Below, in pieces: positions 25,682-33,178 of a stretch of 37,690 bases of DNA (its first letter is position 1; each line of letters opens with the position of its first letter). The DNA is from an uncultured Proteiniphilum sp. (GTDB taxonomy: Bacteria; Bacteroidota; Bacteroidia; Bacteroidales; Dysgonomonadaceae), in NCBI RefSeq assembly GCF_937873925.1, contig NZ_CALNAT010000005.1:1-37690 (forward strand), given 5' to 3'. A program made the position numbers and the translations under genes. The notes under the pieces are model-generated. The model did not search any database and was not told the origin of the DNA. It worked only from the letters and a program-made list of their open reading frames with translations.

Positions 25682-26026
25682 TTATGAAGTTTGGGCATGT
25701 TCCAATAGTTCATACTCTTTAATCTTAGCCTCGCATACACATTTTGTGATGTTCCTTAGCAATTCGACCTTTGGGAGAAGCGCATCAATATCGTCTTTTG
25801 TAACATCGAACTCAGAATTGTAACGGGCCTGAACATATGCTGCTTTAACAAGGTTGAATAACCGTTTCTCGTTTGCCGTATGACGTGGAAATACTAAAGC
25901 AAATTCAGGGGAATATGATTTAACCGAAGATGATAGTTTACTTAGATTACGTGTAAGGTGATCCGATGTGAATCCCCATAAAAAAGGATAGCCCGTCAAT
26001 AATAGTTGACAAGCTACCCTTACCAT
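25682..26026 (-). pseudogene. HEPN-domain fragment, 5'-truncated
   Basis: The 114 residues match the second half of a HEPN domain of the kind fused to or paired with a minimal nucleotidyltransferase in Bacteroidales. LLLTGYPFLWGFTSDHLTRNL, a segment with PEFALVFPRHTANEKRLF, and YVQARYNSEFDVTKDDIDAL correspond to the last two helices and the linker. The usual start of the HEPN domain and any nucleotidyltransferase part are missing, because the DUF4293 gene ends only 26 bp upstream. The frame begins with an ATG and ends normally with TAA, so a short protein may be made, but it looks like a remnant of a toxin-antitoxin-like or stress gene left by deletion. Confidence 0.6.
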
Positions 26027-26052
26027 ATGGTATTGTGCGAGATTTTCGCTTT

Positions 26053-26508
26053 TTACTTTCTAAGCCTGTTGAGCGATCGTACCAGCACTTCATCGGCCCC
26101 TATCCTGCGGATGGCAAGGAAGGTGAGGATGATAGCGATAACCGGCATAATGATCCCTACTCCCACTTTCTGGAATCGGAGATCCTCCACAGAATAGAGT
26201 TGATATACGATAAATCCGAAATAGAGGTAAAACCCTATCATCAGGATAATATTAAAAATAGAGAGGCGTATCTGCAACATCCTGTTTTTATAAAGAAAGA
26301 TAGTGAAGAGCGCCACTATGGAACTGGCGGCACCTATCACGAACAGGCCCCACGTGGAGTCGTTAAGTTGACCATTGAGGTAGACACCCATCGCCTCGAA
26401 CACCGCCTGATCGGCATTGTAAAGGAATACGGCAAGAGGCGTTGCGGCAGCAATCAGCATAGCCGCCGACGCCAACAGGAGGAAAACCGATTGGATACGT
26501 TGCAACAT
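26053..26508 (-). CDS. DUF4293 integral membrane protein
   Basis: This 151-aa protein has four membrane helices (about 5-27, 50-70, 80-102 and 113-130). It starts MLQRIQSVFLLLASAAML, which is typical of the DUF4293 family of Bacteroidetes. Function is unknown. It lies one base after the rpoZ stop (TAG-T-ATG), so it is translationally coupled. The order bamD, rpoZ, DUF4293 is a conserved Bacteroidetes arrangement. Confidence 0.9.
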   Translation of the reverse strand: MLQRIQSVFLLLASAAMLIAAATPLAVFLYNADQAVFEAMGVYLNGQLNDSTWGLFVIGAASSIVALFTIFLYKNRMLQIRLSIFNIILMIGFYLYFGFIVYQLYSVEDLRFQKVGVGIIMPVIAIILTFLAIRRIGADEVLVRSLNRLRK

Positions 26509-26509
26509 A

Positions 26510-26845
26510 CTATCCGAACATTTCTTTTTCTTTAGACGGATTACGGTAATAAATATCCGCGTCTTTCCACTCTTCTATGGCCAATAGGGAAGGCTTGGGC
26601 AGTTTCTCGTAAAAACGGGAGATCTCTATCTGTTCATGATTTTCGAATACCTCTTCCAGGTTATCGCTGTAGGAAGCGAATTCCTGGAGTTTAGCATCGA
26701 GATCCTGCTTCATTTCGATGGCCAACTGATTGGCCCTCTTACCGATAATCATTACCATTTCATATACGTTGCCCACCGGCTCCGACATTTTCATTACATC
26801 CCGTGTTTCGGTGTTGGTGCTTGCAGCAATTTTTTTGTAATCCAT
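26510..26845 (-). CDS. rpoZ: RNA polymerase omega-type (Rpb6-like) subunit
   Basis: This 111-aa protein matches the Bacteroidetes omega/Rpb6 family. MDYKKIAASTNTETRDVMKM is followed by GNVYEMVMIIGKRANQLAIE, the segment that clamps the beta-prime C-terminus. The remainder (PSLLAIEEWKDADIYYRNPS) is a lineage-specific tail. It is expected to assist RNA polymerase assembly. It lies 40 bp after bamD and one base before DUF4293. Its stop codon is TAG, which shows that TAG is an ordinary stop in this genome. Confidence 0.9.
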   Translation of the reverse strand: MDYKKIAASTNTETRDVMKMSEPVGNVYEMVMIIGKRANQLAIEMKQDLDAKLQEFASYSDNLEEVFENHEQIEISRFYEKLPKPSLLAIEEWKDADIYYRNPSKEKEMFG

Positions 26846-26885
26846 TTTTTTATTATCTGTCTTGATTTTTCTGTTTTCTTATTGA

Positions 26886-27710
26886 TCAGGTGGTGGGAAG
26901 CACATCTATTTTCCCCTGTGCTTCGCGGTAATATTTATCGGCCTCAGCCATATATTTACCTTCGGGGAATGAGTTTTTATAGTTGAAATATTCATCGACC
27001 ACCATGCGATACCGTTCAGGTTGTGTCCGTAATGTACTATTCTGCGCATACTCGAAGCGGGCGCGCAGGATGGTAATCTGATATTCCTCCAGATATTTGG
27101 AGAAGGGATAACTCTTCATCCCTTCACGGGCGGTAATGACCGCCGATTCGTAATTATTCCCCCTATAATTCCCGAGGTGGAGATAGAGTTGGGAGGCCAG
27201 CAACTCTTTATAGGCCAGCTTTTCCTGCAGTTCGAACAGGTAATTCTTCGCCTGTTCGGCCCTTTCGGTCTGCGGATAGCGTTCGATATATTTCTGGAAT
27301 TCTGAAATGGCCGTGTAGGTTTTCGTCTGATCCAAACGGGCGTCGGGCGAATCGAGGTACATACCGTAAGCCGAATAGAAAAGGGAGGGTTCGGTATATG
27401 TTCCGTTGGGATAGGTGTTATAGTAAGTCGTGAACCACTGCGTGGCCGAATAGTAATCTTTCGAGTTATAATGGCTCTGGGCCAGGAGATAGAGCGACTC
27501 TTCGGCCTCTGAGGTCCCTTTCATAAAGGAAACCAGCTCTTCGAGCAGTGTGATGGAACGGTTGTATTTTCCCTCCTCGAAATACTTTTTGGCATAACTG
27601 TATTTCAAGTCTCGGTCGGTACTTTTCAGAATTTTGTTGTACTCGTTACAGGAACTCGATATCAAAGCGAGCAGTAAAATAAAACAGTACGTTTTCGTTT
27701 TTATTCTCAT
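26886..27710 (-). CDS. bamD: Outer membrane assembly lipoprotein BamD
   Basis: This 274-aa lipoprotein has a signal peptide ending ISSSC (Cys21) and five TPR-like helical repeats, visible in YAKKYFEEGKYNRSITLLEEL, LAQSHYNSKDYYSATQWF, and FQKYIERYPQTERAEQAKNYL. BamD is the essential partner of BamA in inserting outer-membrane beta barrels. It is the first gene of the bamD-rpoZ-DUF4293 operon. A -7 box lies at 27736-27743, and one copy of the 45-bp element lies about 90 bp upstream. Confidence 0.94.
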   Translation of the reverse strand: MRIKTKTYCFILLLALISSSCNEYNKILKSTDRDLKYSYAKKYFEEGKYNRSITLLEELVSFMKGTSEAEESLYLLAQSHYNSKDYYSATQWFTTYYNTYPNGTYTEPSLFYSAYGMYLDSPDARLDQTKTYTAISEFQKYIERYPQTERAEQAKNYLFELQEKLAYKELLASQLYLHLGNYRGNNYESAVITAREGMKSYPFSKYLEEYQITILRARFEYAQNSTLRTQPERYRMVVDEYFNYKNSFPEGKYMAEADKYYREAQGKIDVLPTT

Positions 27711-27735
27711 TACGTCACAAGTGGATTTTAAAGTG

Positions 27736-27743
27736 CAAATTTA
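27736..27743 (-). promoter_or_regulatory. -7 box of bamD
   Basis: TAAATTTG on the minus strand, 25 bp before the ATG. A second possible -7 box, TACCTTTG, is inside the 45-bp element (27826-27833). Confidence 0.5.
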
Positions 27744-27798
27744 CTGAATCTTTCTCATTAATATATAAGGGAGCATGAGTTTTTATTCAATTTTAGGA

Positions 27799-27844
27799 TT
27801 TCATAGGATTAAAATTATTTATTTTCAAAGGTATCATATGGAAC
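27799..27844 (-). repeat. 45-46 bp inverted-ended dispersed element, copy B
   Basis: TTTCATAGGA at one end and TCATATGGAAC at the other flank a core containing TTATTTATTTTCAAAGG. The core is nearly identical to copy C (29476-29520), and the similarity continues for 13 bp beyond the right arm (TCGCTTTTAATCA). It lies about 90 bp upstream of bamD. Confidence 0.75.
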
Positions 27845-27881
27845 TCGCTTTTAATCATGTTCACTAAAGTCAGACTTTTTC

Positions 27882-27935
27882 TCGCTATGGCATAGTCTAA
27901 GCAAGCTTATCCTCTGCTCATTTAGCTTAACGAAA
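27882..27935 (-). repeat. Dispersed GTTAAGTGAGAGC-type element, copy 2 (diverged)
   Basis: On the minus strand it begins TTCGTTAAGCTAAATGAGC, has AAGCTTGCTT in the middle and ends ATGCCATAGCGAG. These blocks align with 33095-33147 in the same order. It lies 24 bp downstream of the GH3 gene. Confidence 0.45.
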
Positions 27936-27958
27936 AAGTGCCAGGGGGAGAACAGTTC

Positions 27959-29476
27959 TCATACTCGTTTCGATGCGATAAAATTCAGGATACTGTCTAC
28001 ATATTTACGGTCGTTGGAGAGTTTGGGCACTTTGTTCTGTCCCCCCGCTTTTTCTCTGTATTTCATCCAGTTGTAGAAAGTATTTTTTTCCATAACCTTC
28101 ACAACCGGCATACCGAGTGAAAGGTTATAGGAGCGTTTTGCCTCGTAGTCTGAATTGAGCCGCTTAAGGCTCTCGTCGACAATACGAGTGAATTCGGCGA
28201 TGCCTCCGGCCGGCGCGGTATCGAACTCGATGAGCCACTCGTGCGCCCCGTTGTTATGTTCCCCGAAATAGACCGGCGCCGCGGTGTATTCGGTCACTTT
28301 CGCGCCGGTACGGCGGCAGGCTTCATCAATGGCTTTGTCGGCATTATCGATGATCAGTTCTTCACCGAAAGCATTGATGAACTGTTTAGTACGTCCTGTA
28401 AGTTTGAAAAGGTAAGGCTCCGTGGAGGTGAACTGAAGGGTGTCTCCTATCCGGTACCGCCAGAGGCCTCCACTGGTGGTAATCACCACGGCATACTGCT
28501 TACCGGTCTCCACCCCGCTCAGGGGAACAGCGGCAGGATTTTCCTTGTCCCACTCCCCGGCAGGAATAAATTCGTAATAGACCTCGTTATCCAGCAACAG
28601 CAGCATATCTTTGGAGCGGGGTGAGAACTGTACGCCAAAGAACCCTTCCGAAGCGTTGTAGGTCTCCCAGTAACGCATCTTTTCCGAGGGGATCAACTTC
28701 TCATACTGTTCCTGAAAAGGAAGGAAGCTGACACCGCCATGGAAAAACACTTCGAGCCGGGGCCATAGCGCAGGGATAGAACATCTGGTCTCTTCCACGA
28801 TCTTTTTCAGGAGGACCAGCATCCAGGAGGGCACCCCCGCCATAGCGCGGATATCGGCTTTGACAGCATAGTCGGCCAGCTTTTGCAGTTTCTCTTCCCA
28901 GTCGGGCAACAGGGCAATACTTTCGGGCGTCCTTTTTCTTTTTGCCGCTACCGGGAGGTTCCTCATCATGATGGCAGAGATATCGCCCGTGTAAATATCA
29001 CCCCCAATGCGGTTGATTTGCCGGCTTCCTCCCAGCACCAATGTTTTACCCAATATGAATGCAGTATCGGGATGATATTGGGCGTAGATCCCCAACATGT
29101 GGTAGCCGGCGCGGTAATTGCCCTTATATAAAGATTCTTTGGTGACAGGGATATATTTGCTTTTGTCTTCGGTAGTGCCCGACGACATGGCAAACCATTT
29201 CACAGGAGTGTCCCAGAGCACATTCTGTTGTTTATGCAGGATTATTTTATCGAGGTAGGGACGCAACTCTTCATACGTGATGACCGGTACCCGGGAAATG
29301 AAATCGTCGCGGTCGCGGATGGTTTGGAAGTTTTTTTCTTTTCCGTAGAGTGTATTCTGTCCATGTTTGAGCAAGTAGTGAAGGGTTCTCTGTTGTGTTC
29401 CCAACGGATCTTCTACAAATTTCCTCACCGGGGTGTAATAACCGGAGAGTATGGAGCGGGTTATTTTCTGAAGCAT
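27959..29476 (-). CDS. GH3 auxin-responsive-promoter family protein
   Basis: This 505-aa protein belongs to the bacterial branch of the GH3 superfamily, related to plant acyl-acid amido synthetases. GH3 enzymes adenylate a carboxylic acid and join it to an amino acid; the bacterial substrate is unknown. Nucleotide-binding motifs visible are WFAMSSGTTEDKSKYIPV, WETYNASEGFFGVQF, and TSGGLWRYRIGDTLQFTS, followed by the C-terminal domain with LTGRTKQFINAFGEELI. Length is usual for Bacteroidetes copies. It is cytoplasmic, with no signal peptide. Its start codon touches copy C of the 45-bp element. Confidence 0.92.
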   Translation of the reverse strand: MLQKITRSILSGYYTPVRKFVEDPLGTQQRTLHYLLKHGQNTLYGKEKNFQTIRDRDDFISRVPVITYEELRPYLDKIILHKQQNVLWDTPVKWFAMSSGTTEDKSKYIPVTKESLYKGNYRAGYHMLGIYAQYHPDTAFILGKTLVLGGSRQINRIGGDIYTGDISAIMMRNLPVAAKRKRTPESIALLPDWEEKLQKLADYAVKADIRAMAGVPSWMLVLLKKIVEETRCSIPALWPRLEVFFHGGVSFLPFQEQYEKLIPSEKMRYWETYNASEGFFGVQFSPRSKDMLLLLDNEVYYEFIPAGEWDKENPAAVPLSGVETGKQYAVVITTSGGLWRYRIGDTLQFTSTEPYLFKLTGRTKQFINAFGEELIIDNADKAIDEACRRTGAKVTEYTAAPVYFGEHNNGAHEWLIEFDTAPAGGIAEFTRIVDESLKRLNSDYEAKRSYNLSLGMPVVKVMEKNTFYNWMKYREKAGGQNKVPKLSNDRKYVDSILNFIASKRV

Positions 29477-29520
29477 TTCATATGATTAAAACCATTTATT
29501 TTCAAAGTATCATATGGAAC
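29476..29520 (-). repeat. 45-bp inverted-ended dispersed element, copy C
   Basis: TTTCATATGA (29476-29485) and TCATATGGAA (29510-29519) form 10-bp inverted ends with one mismatch. A second inverted repeat, TGATTAAAA (from 29483) with TTTTAATCA (ending at 29532), is offset from it. It lies at the 5' end of the GH3 gene. Confidence 0.8.
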
Positions 29521-29563
29521 TTGCTTTTAATCAATTTCCTGAGTCTAATGAGGTGCATGCTTG

Positions 29564-29608
29564 TTTCATACGATAATATTTATTTCCAACACTAAGGTCG
29601 TATGGAAC
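29564..29608 (-). repeat. 45-bp inverted-ended dispersed element, copy D
   Basis: TTTCATACGA and TCGTATGGAA form the ends. Compared with copy C, one base pair differs on both sides in a compensating way (T-A to C-G). The core AATATTTATTT and TAAGGTCG match copy A. It lies about 90 bp upstream of the GH3 start, in the same leader as copy C. Confidence 0.75.
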
Positions 29609-29670
29609 TCGCGATAATCATATTATTGTGTAAAAATGATCTACATGCTCGTTTCATATGAATTGAAACG

Positions 29671-29678
29671 CAAAGGTA
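29671..29678 (-). promoter_or_regulatory. Possible -7 box for the GH3 gene
   Basis: TACCTTTG on the minus strand lies 195 bp before the GH3 start. If it is used, the transcript leader contains both element D and element C. Next to it, CGTTTCATATGAATTGAAACG (29650-29670) is an inverted repeat containing another TTTCATATGA half-site. Confidence 0.35.
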
Positions 29679-29735
29679 ATCATGAGTTTCGGAAATCCGA
29701 AAAACAAAGTCACAATTTAATTAAAAAACGGTTGT

Positions 29736-30437
29736 TCACCCCATGCGGCTTATCTTATGAAGCCTCTCCTCATCGATGATCTTTATTTTCCTGCCGTCAA
29801 TGGCAATAATGTGTTCGTTTACAAAGTTGGAAAGAGTTCTGATGGCGTTGGAAGTGGTCATATTGGAGAGGCTGGCCAGGTCTTCGCGCGCCAGGTAAAT
29901 ATTGATGGTAGCGCCATCCTCCTCCAGGCCGTAGCTCTCCTTCAGGGCCAGTAATGATTCCGCCAGCCTTCCCCGCACATGTTTTTGCGTAAGGTTGACA
30001 ACCCGCTGATCGGCAATGCCAAGGTCGACCGACAGCATCTGGATGAAGAAAAGGGCCAGGTTACCGTTCTTACGCAGGAACCTTTCTATCAGCTCCATGG
30101 GGATCATGCAAACGGTACAGAACTCGAAAGCCATGGCGGCGGTCACATAATTTTCGCGGGCAAAATAAGCCCGGTAGCCGAAATACTGTACGGGACGTAT
30201 GATCCTGATAATCTGGCTTCGGCCCCCTACCCCGCTTTTGAATATTTTCACCTTTCCATTGAAAAGACACATCAGTTCTTTGGGCGTATCCTCTTCAAGA
30301 TAGATCAATTCATTTTTTTTAAAATGAACTATACGGGCATTGTGGCGCAAAATCTCGCGTTCAGTGTCCGTCAGCATCCTCCATATATCAGGTAATGTGG
30401 ATGATAAATCGATTACATCTTTTTTCTTTCCGGCCAT
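29736..30437 (-). CDS. Crp/Fnr-family transcriptional regulator
   Basis: This 233-aa regulator has an N-terminal cyclic-nucleotide-binding-like beta roll (about 35-125, including LMCLFNGKVKIFKSGVGGRS and VQYFGYRAYFARENYVTAAM). A dimer helix (about 130-165) and a C-terminal HTH (about 183-212, LASLSNMTTSNAIRTLSNF) follow. It lacks an Fnr-type cluster of four cysteines. The effector is not evident; the conserved Arg/Ser pair for cAMP is not clear, so cAMP binding is doubtful. It is divergent from the DUF5686 gene, and tandem GTTCTAGAAC-like sites at its own start suggest autoregulation. Confidence 0.9.
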   Translation of the reverse strand: MAGKKKDVIDLSSTLPDIWRMLTDTEREILRHNARIVHFKKNELIYLEEDTPKELMCLFNGKVKIFKSGVGGRSQIIRIIRPVQYFGYRAYFARENYVTAAMAFEFCTVCMIPMELIERFLRKNGNLALFFIQMLSVDLGIADQRVVNLTQKHVRGRLAESLLALKESYGLEEDGATINIYLAREDLASLSNMTTSNAIRTLSNFVNEHIIAIDGRKIKIIDEERLHKISRMG

Positions 30438-30440
30438 GAA

Positions 30441-30464
30441 TGTTCTAGAACTATGTTCTAAAAC
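30441..30464. promoter_or_regulatory. Tandem operator-like sites before the Crp/Fnr gene
   Basis: TGTTCTAGAAC (30441-30451) and TGTTCTAAAAC (30454-30464) are direct repeats spaced 13 bp apart. The first contains the perfect palindrome GTTCTAGAAC. They lie between the -7 box and the start codon, over the expected start of transcription, a usual position for a repressor site. Confidence 0.5.
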
Positions 30465-30465
30465 A

Positions 30466-30473
30466 CAAATATA
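30466..30473 (-). promoter_or_regulatory. -7 box of the Crp/Fnr gene
   Basis: TATATTTG on the minus strand, 29 bp before the ATG. The leader would be about 20 nt and would be covered by the tandem sites. Confidence 0.6.
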
Positions 30474-30555
30474 CCGGTTTTTTTATAAATGACAGAAAAA
30501 AATTATCTTTTTTCCCCGAAAAGGTTCGAAGACAATTTTTTCGGAAAAAAAAACG

Positions 30556-30632
30556 TAAGTTTGGAGAATATAAGATTCGCCTCGGAAAAACTCAAGCAAG
30601 CTTGGCTTTTCTCCCGGCTTTCACTATATTTG
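30556..30632 (+). promoter_or_regulatory. Promoter(s) for the DUF5686 gene
   Basis: TATATTTG at 30625-30632 with TTG at 30602-30604 (20-bp spacer) fits the Bacteroidetes consensus and would start RNA only about 7 nt before the ATG. A second box, TAAGTTTG (30556-30563), may be an upstream promoter. Between this and the Crp promoter, an imperfect A/T-rich inverted repeat spans roughly 30506-30555. Confidence 0.6.
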
Positions 30633-30645
30633 TAACCTGTAAAAG

Positions 30646-32799
30646 ATGAAAGGGAAAGTCGCCGCATATATCCTGTTTCTGTTTGTTGTTTCCTTCAAAA
30701 GTTTCGCCTTACAGACGGAACTGCCGGTAGATACCGTTATGAAGAGGGCAATGAGTGCCGCTGAGAAATATAACGATCTGGTAGAGAGTTTCTCGGCGGA
30801 TATATATACGCGTACTTATGTAGAGACCGTGAAAAAGAATTTCCTCTATAAATACACCCATCTGATTCCCCGGTTCGTGCTGCACGACCCTCACAATGAA
30901 GCGGCTGTGATTGAGACCATCAGCGATTTACGGTTCGATTACCCGAATAACTACGTACAGGATATACGGCATGTGACCGGCACGCTTACCGGCAGGAAGG
31001 ATATCGACATGATACCGTTCGAGTTGCTGAACATCAATATTTACGGTGAAACCACCAACGATGAAAGTTTCTTCATGCCTATCAGGTTCAGCACATCGAA
31101 ATATTACCGTTACAGCCTGACGCGCACCTTTACCGAGAATGAAAAAACCTATTACAGCATCAACTTCAATCCCATTTATGAAAACAGCAAACTACTGGAG
31201 GGAACATTCATTATAGAGAAGGGAACCTGGCGCGTGGTCTCTTTCAGGGGTGAAGGGATCGGTATTTTTTCCGATTTCTCGTTCGAAATGGATATGGGAG
31301 ACGAGTGGATCACTAACTATTTACCGGTGCGGTTCACTATCTATGAAACGGCATCGTACCTGGGGAATATCCTGGCAAGCAGGCATCTGGCAACTATCAA
31401 CTACAAAGAGATACAGCTCAGGCAGGTTACGGAACCGGTCCGATCGCTCAATATCAGCGACTTCTACAGAGTAAGGCTGGACTCGGTGCCGCTGCGGAGC
31501 GACTCCGTTTTCTGGAATAAACACCGTCCCATACCCTTACAGGCTATGGAGAAGGATGTGCTGGCGCGACATCAGCAACGGCAGGCGGAAGAAATAGTCC
31601 GGAAAGCCAACGGAGATTCTCTCCGCAGCCCCAATATAGCACAGCAGGTGGCGCAGCGTATGGTGATGAATTCGAGCTACGAGTACCGGTCGACTGCGAT
31701 CGGTTATTCGGGATTGCTCAACCCGCTGATGGTCGGATATACTTCGCATGACGGTGTGACCTACCGCCAGAAACTATCTTTTAACTTCGACCTGAAACAT
31801 AACCGTACCGTGGGAATAAACGCTTTTGTAGGGTATATGTTCCGCCATAAAGAGTTCTTTACAGACCTGACCACCACATGGAACTATAATCCTTACCGGT
31901 TGGGAAGCGCCACCGTTTCCATCGGGAACGGCAATCCTACCTATAGCTCTTTGTTCGTAGACCAGATACAGGACAGCCTCAACAACCGGGGGATCAACTT
32001 TGAAGATATCTCCGTGAAATACTACAGGGATTATTATCTGAAATTGTTTAACACGCTTGAAATAACCAACGGCCTTCTGCTACAGACCGGTATCGATTAC
32101 CATATCAGGAAGAGTAAGGACAACATGAGCAAGTTGCGCTCCGCCACACCCGACAGTGAACCGATCGAAGATATGTTCGGCACCCGCAAATCATTTGCCC
32201 CCTTCGTACGTATCAGCTGGACCCCGCAGCAATATTACCGGTACGACGGACGGCAGAAGATCTATGAACGCTCGCCTTTCCCCACCTTCAAGCTGGAGTT
32301 GTCCCGAAGTTTCCAGCATATTCTGGGGAGCACCTCGGAATACAACCGCATTGAGTTTGATATCAGCCAGAATATCCCGTTCGGATTGCGACACTCGCTC
32401 CAGTATCACGTGGGTGCGGGCAAGTTTATCAACCAGAAAACGGAATATTTCGCCGACTTTGTCTATTTCTCCAAAAGCAACTTCCCCGAAAACTGGGACG
32501 ATGGTCTGGGCGGCATTTTCAACCTGCTGGGCCGTGACCTCTATAATGCGTCCGACTCATATATCCAGGCGCATGCCATGTTTGAAACGCCTTTCCTGAT
32601 ACTGAAAAATATTCCGTTCGTGTCAGACTTTGCCGAAAATGAACGGATCTACCTGAGTCATCTGTATACACCGCAGATCGTCTCCTATAGCGAACTCGGG
32701 TATGGCATCGGCAACCGCTTTTTCAATGCAGGCTTCTTCTGCTCGTTCCACAAGGCAGCGTTCAGACAATTAGGAGTGCGCGCCGCGTTTGAATTCTAA
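30646..32799 (+). CDS. DUF5686 outer-membrane protein
   Basis: This 717-aa exported protein has a signal peptide (MKGKVAAYILFLFVVSFKSFA). An N-terminal periplasmic region (about 35-265) matches the DUF5686 family (YNDLVESFSADIYTRTYVET, FMPIRFSTSKYYRYSLTRTF, GTFIIEKGTWRVVSFRGEGI). A C-terminal region of about 370 residues has alternating strands typical of an outer-membrane barrel (DLKHNRTVGINAFVGYMFRH, ending RQLGVRAAFEF with terminal Phe). Many homologues begin with a carboxypeptidase-regulatory-like domain, which this one lacks. The function of the family is unknown; a surface or transport role is inference. It is monocistronic and divergent from the Crp/Fnr gene. Confidence 0.9.
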   Translation: MKGKVAAYILFLFVVSFKSFALQTELPVDTVMKRAMSAAEKYNDLVESFSADIYTRTYVETVKKNFLYKYTHLIPRFVLHDPHNEAAVIETISDLRFDYPNNYVQDIRHVTGTLTGRKDIDMIPFELLNINIYGETTNDESFFMPIRFSTSKYYRYSLTRTFTENEKTYYSINFNPIYENSKLLEGTFIIEKGTWRVVSFRGEGIGIFSDFSFEMDMGDEWITNYLPVRFTIYETASYLGNILASRHLATINYKEIQLRQVTEPVRSLNISDFYRVRLDSVPLRSDSVFWNKHRPIPLQAMEKDVLARHQQRQAEEIVRKANGDSLRSPNIAQQVAQRMVMNSSYEYRSTAIGYSGLLNPLMVGYTSHDGVTYRQKLSFNFDLKHNRTVGINAFVGYMFRHKEFFTDLTTTWNYNPYRLGSATVSIGNGNPTYSSLFVDQIQDSLNNRGINFEDISVKYYRDYYLKLFNTLEITNGLLLQTGIDYHIRKSKDNMSKLRSATPDSEPIEDMFGTRKSFAPFVRISWTPQQYYRYDGRQKIYERSPFPTFKLELSRSFQHILGSTSEYNRIEFDISQNIPFGLRHSLQYHVGAGKFINQKTEYFADFVYFSKSNFPENWDDGLGGIFNLLGRDLYNASDSYIQAHAMFETPFLILKNIPFVSDFAENERIYLSHLYTPQIVSYSELGYGIGNRFFNAGFFCSFHKAAFRQLGVRAAFEF

Positions 32800-33049
32800 G
32801 AAAGGGGTTAGGTGCCTCCTGGCGGAACTGGCTGATCAATAGAATCTCCCTGTTGGGATGCAACACCGGTCTGACAAAAAACAGCCCAGCACCATAACAT
32901 TTTCTGGTAAATTTATATAATTTTCAAAATACTATCCACAAAATAAAAAATTCAGCGGAGTAAAAAACCGTTTTATAGAGGAAAACCGGAGCCAGAGGGG
33001 TGTATAGGGGATATGGGATAAAGAATGAGAGAGTTAAAATAAAATTTAG
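32800..33049. other. Intergenic region without recognised gene
   Basis: These 250 bp form the first part of the 379-bp gap between the DUF5686 gene and ispE. They contain no frame that I recognise and no strong hairpin. The stretch around 32815-32880 is more GC-rich than the rest of the gap and might be a gene remnant, but I could not identify it. The remaining 129 bp hold the ispE -7 box and a dispersed element. Confidence 0.5.
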
Positions 33050-33057
33050 TATATTTG
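33050..33057 (+). promoter_or_regulatory. -7 box upstream of ispE
   Basis: TATATTTG, 121 bp before the ispE ATG, with no obvious -33 TTTG. The transcript leader would carry the dispersed element at 33095-33147. Confidence 0.55.
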
Positions 33058-33094
33058 CAGTCTAAAGCATTTGAAAGTGTACAACAACCCCCAT

Positions 33095-33147
33095 TTCGTT
33101 AAGTGAGAGCGGAAACAAAGCTTGCTTTGGATGCCGCACGCAGAAAT
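33095..33147 (+). repeat. Dispersed GTTAAGTGAGAGC element, copy 3
   Basis: The element begins TTCGTTAAGTGAGAGCGG, has AAAGCTTGCTTT in the centre and ends GATGCCGCACGCAG. It aligns with the minus strand at 5889-5938 and more weakly at 27882-27935. It sits in the ispE leader. Confidence 0.55.
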
Positions 33148-33178
33148 AGTTTAAATTTATTGAAAAGTTAAACGGCTG

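Noticed and set aside
33131..33154. An 8-codon leader peptide (ATG..TAA) before ispE
   Set aside because: It falls inside a dispersed repeat, has no regulatory codon run, and such a short frame is expected by chance.
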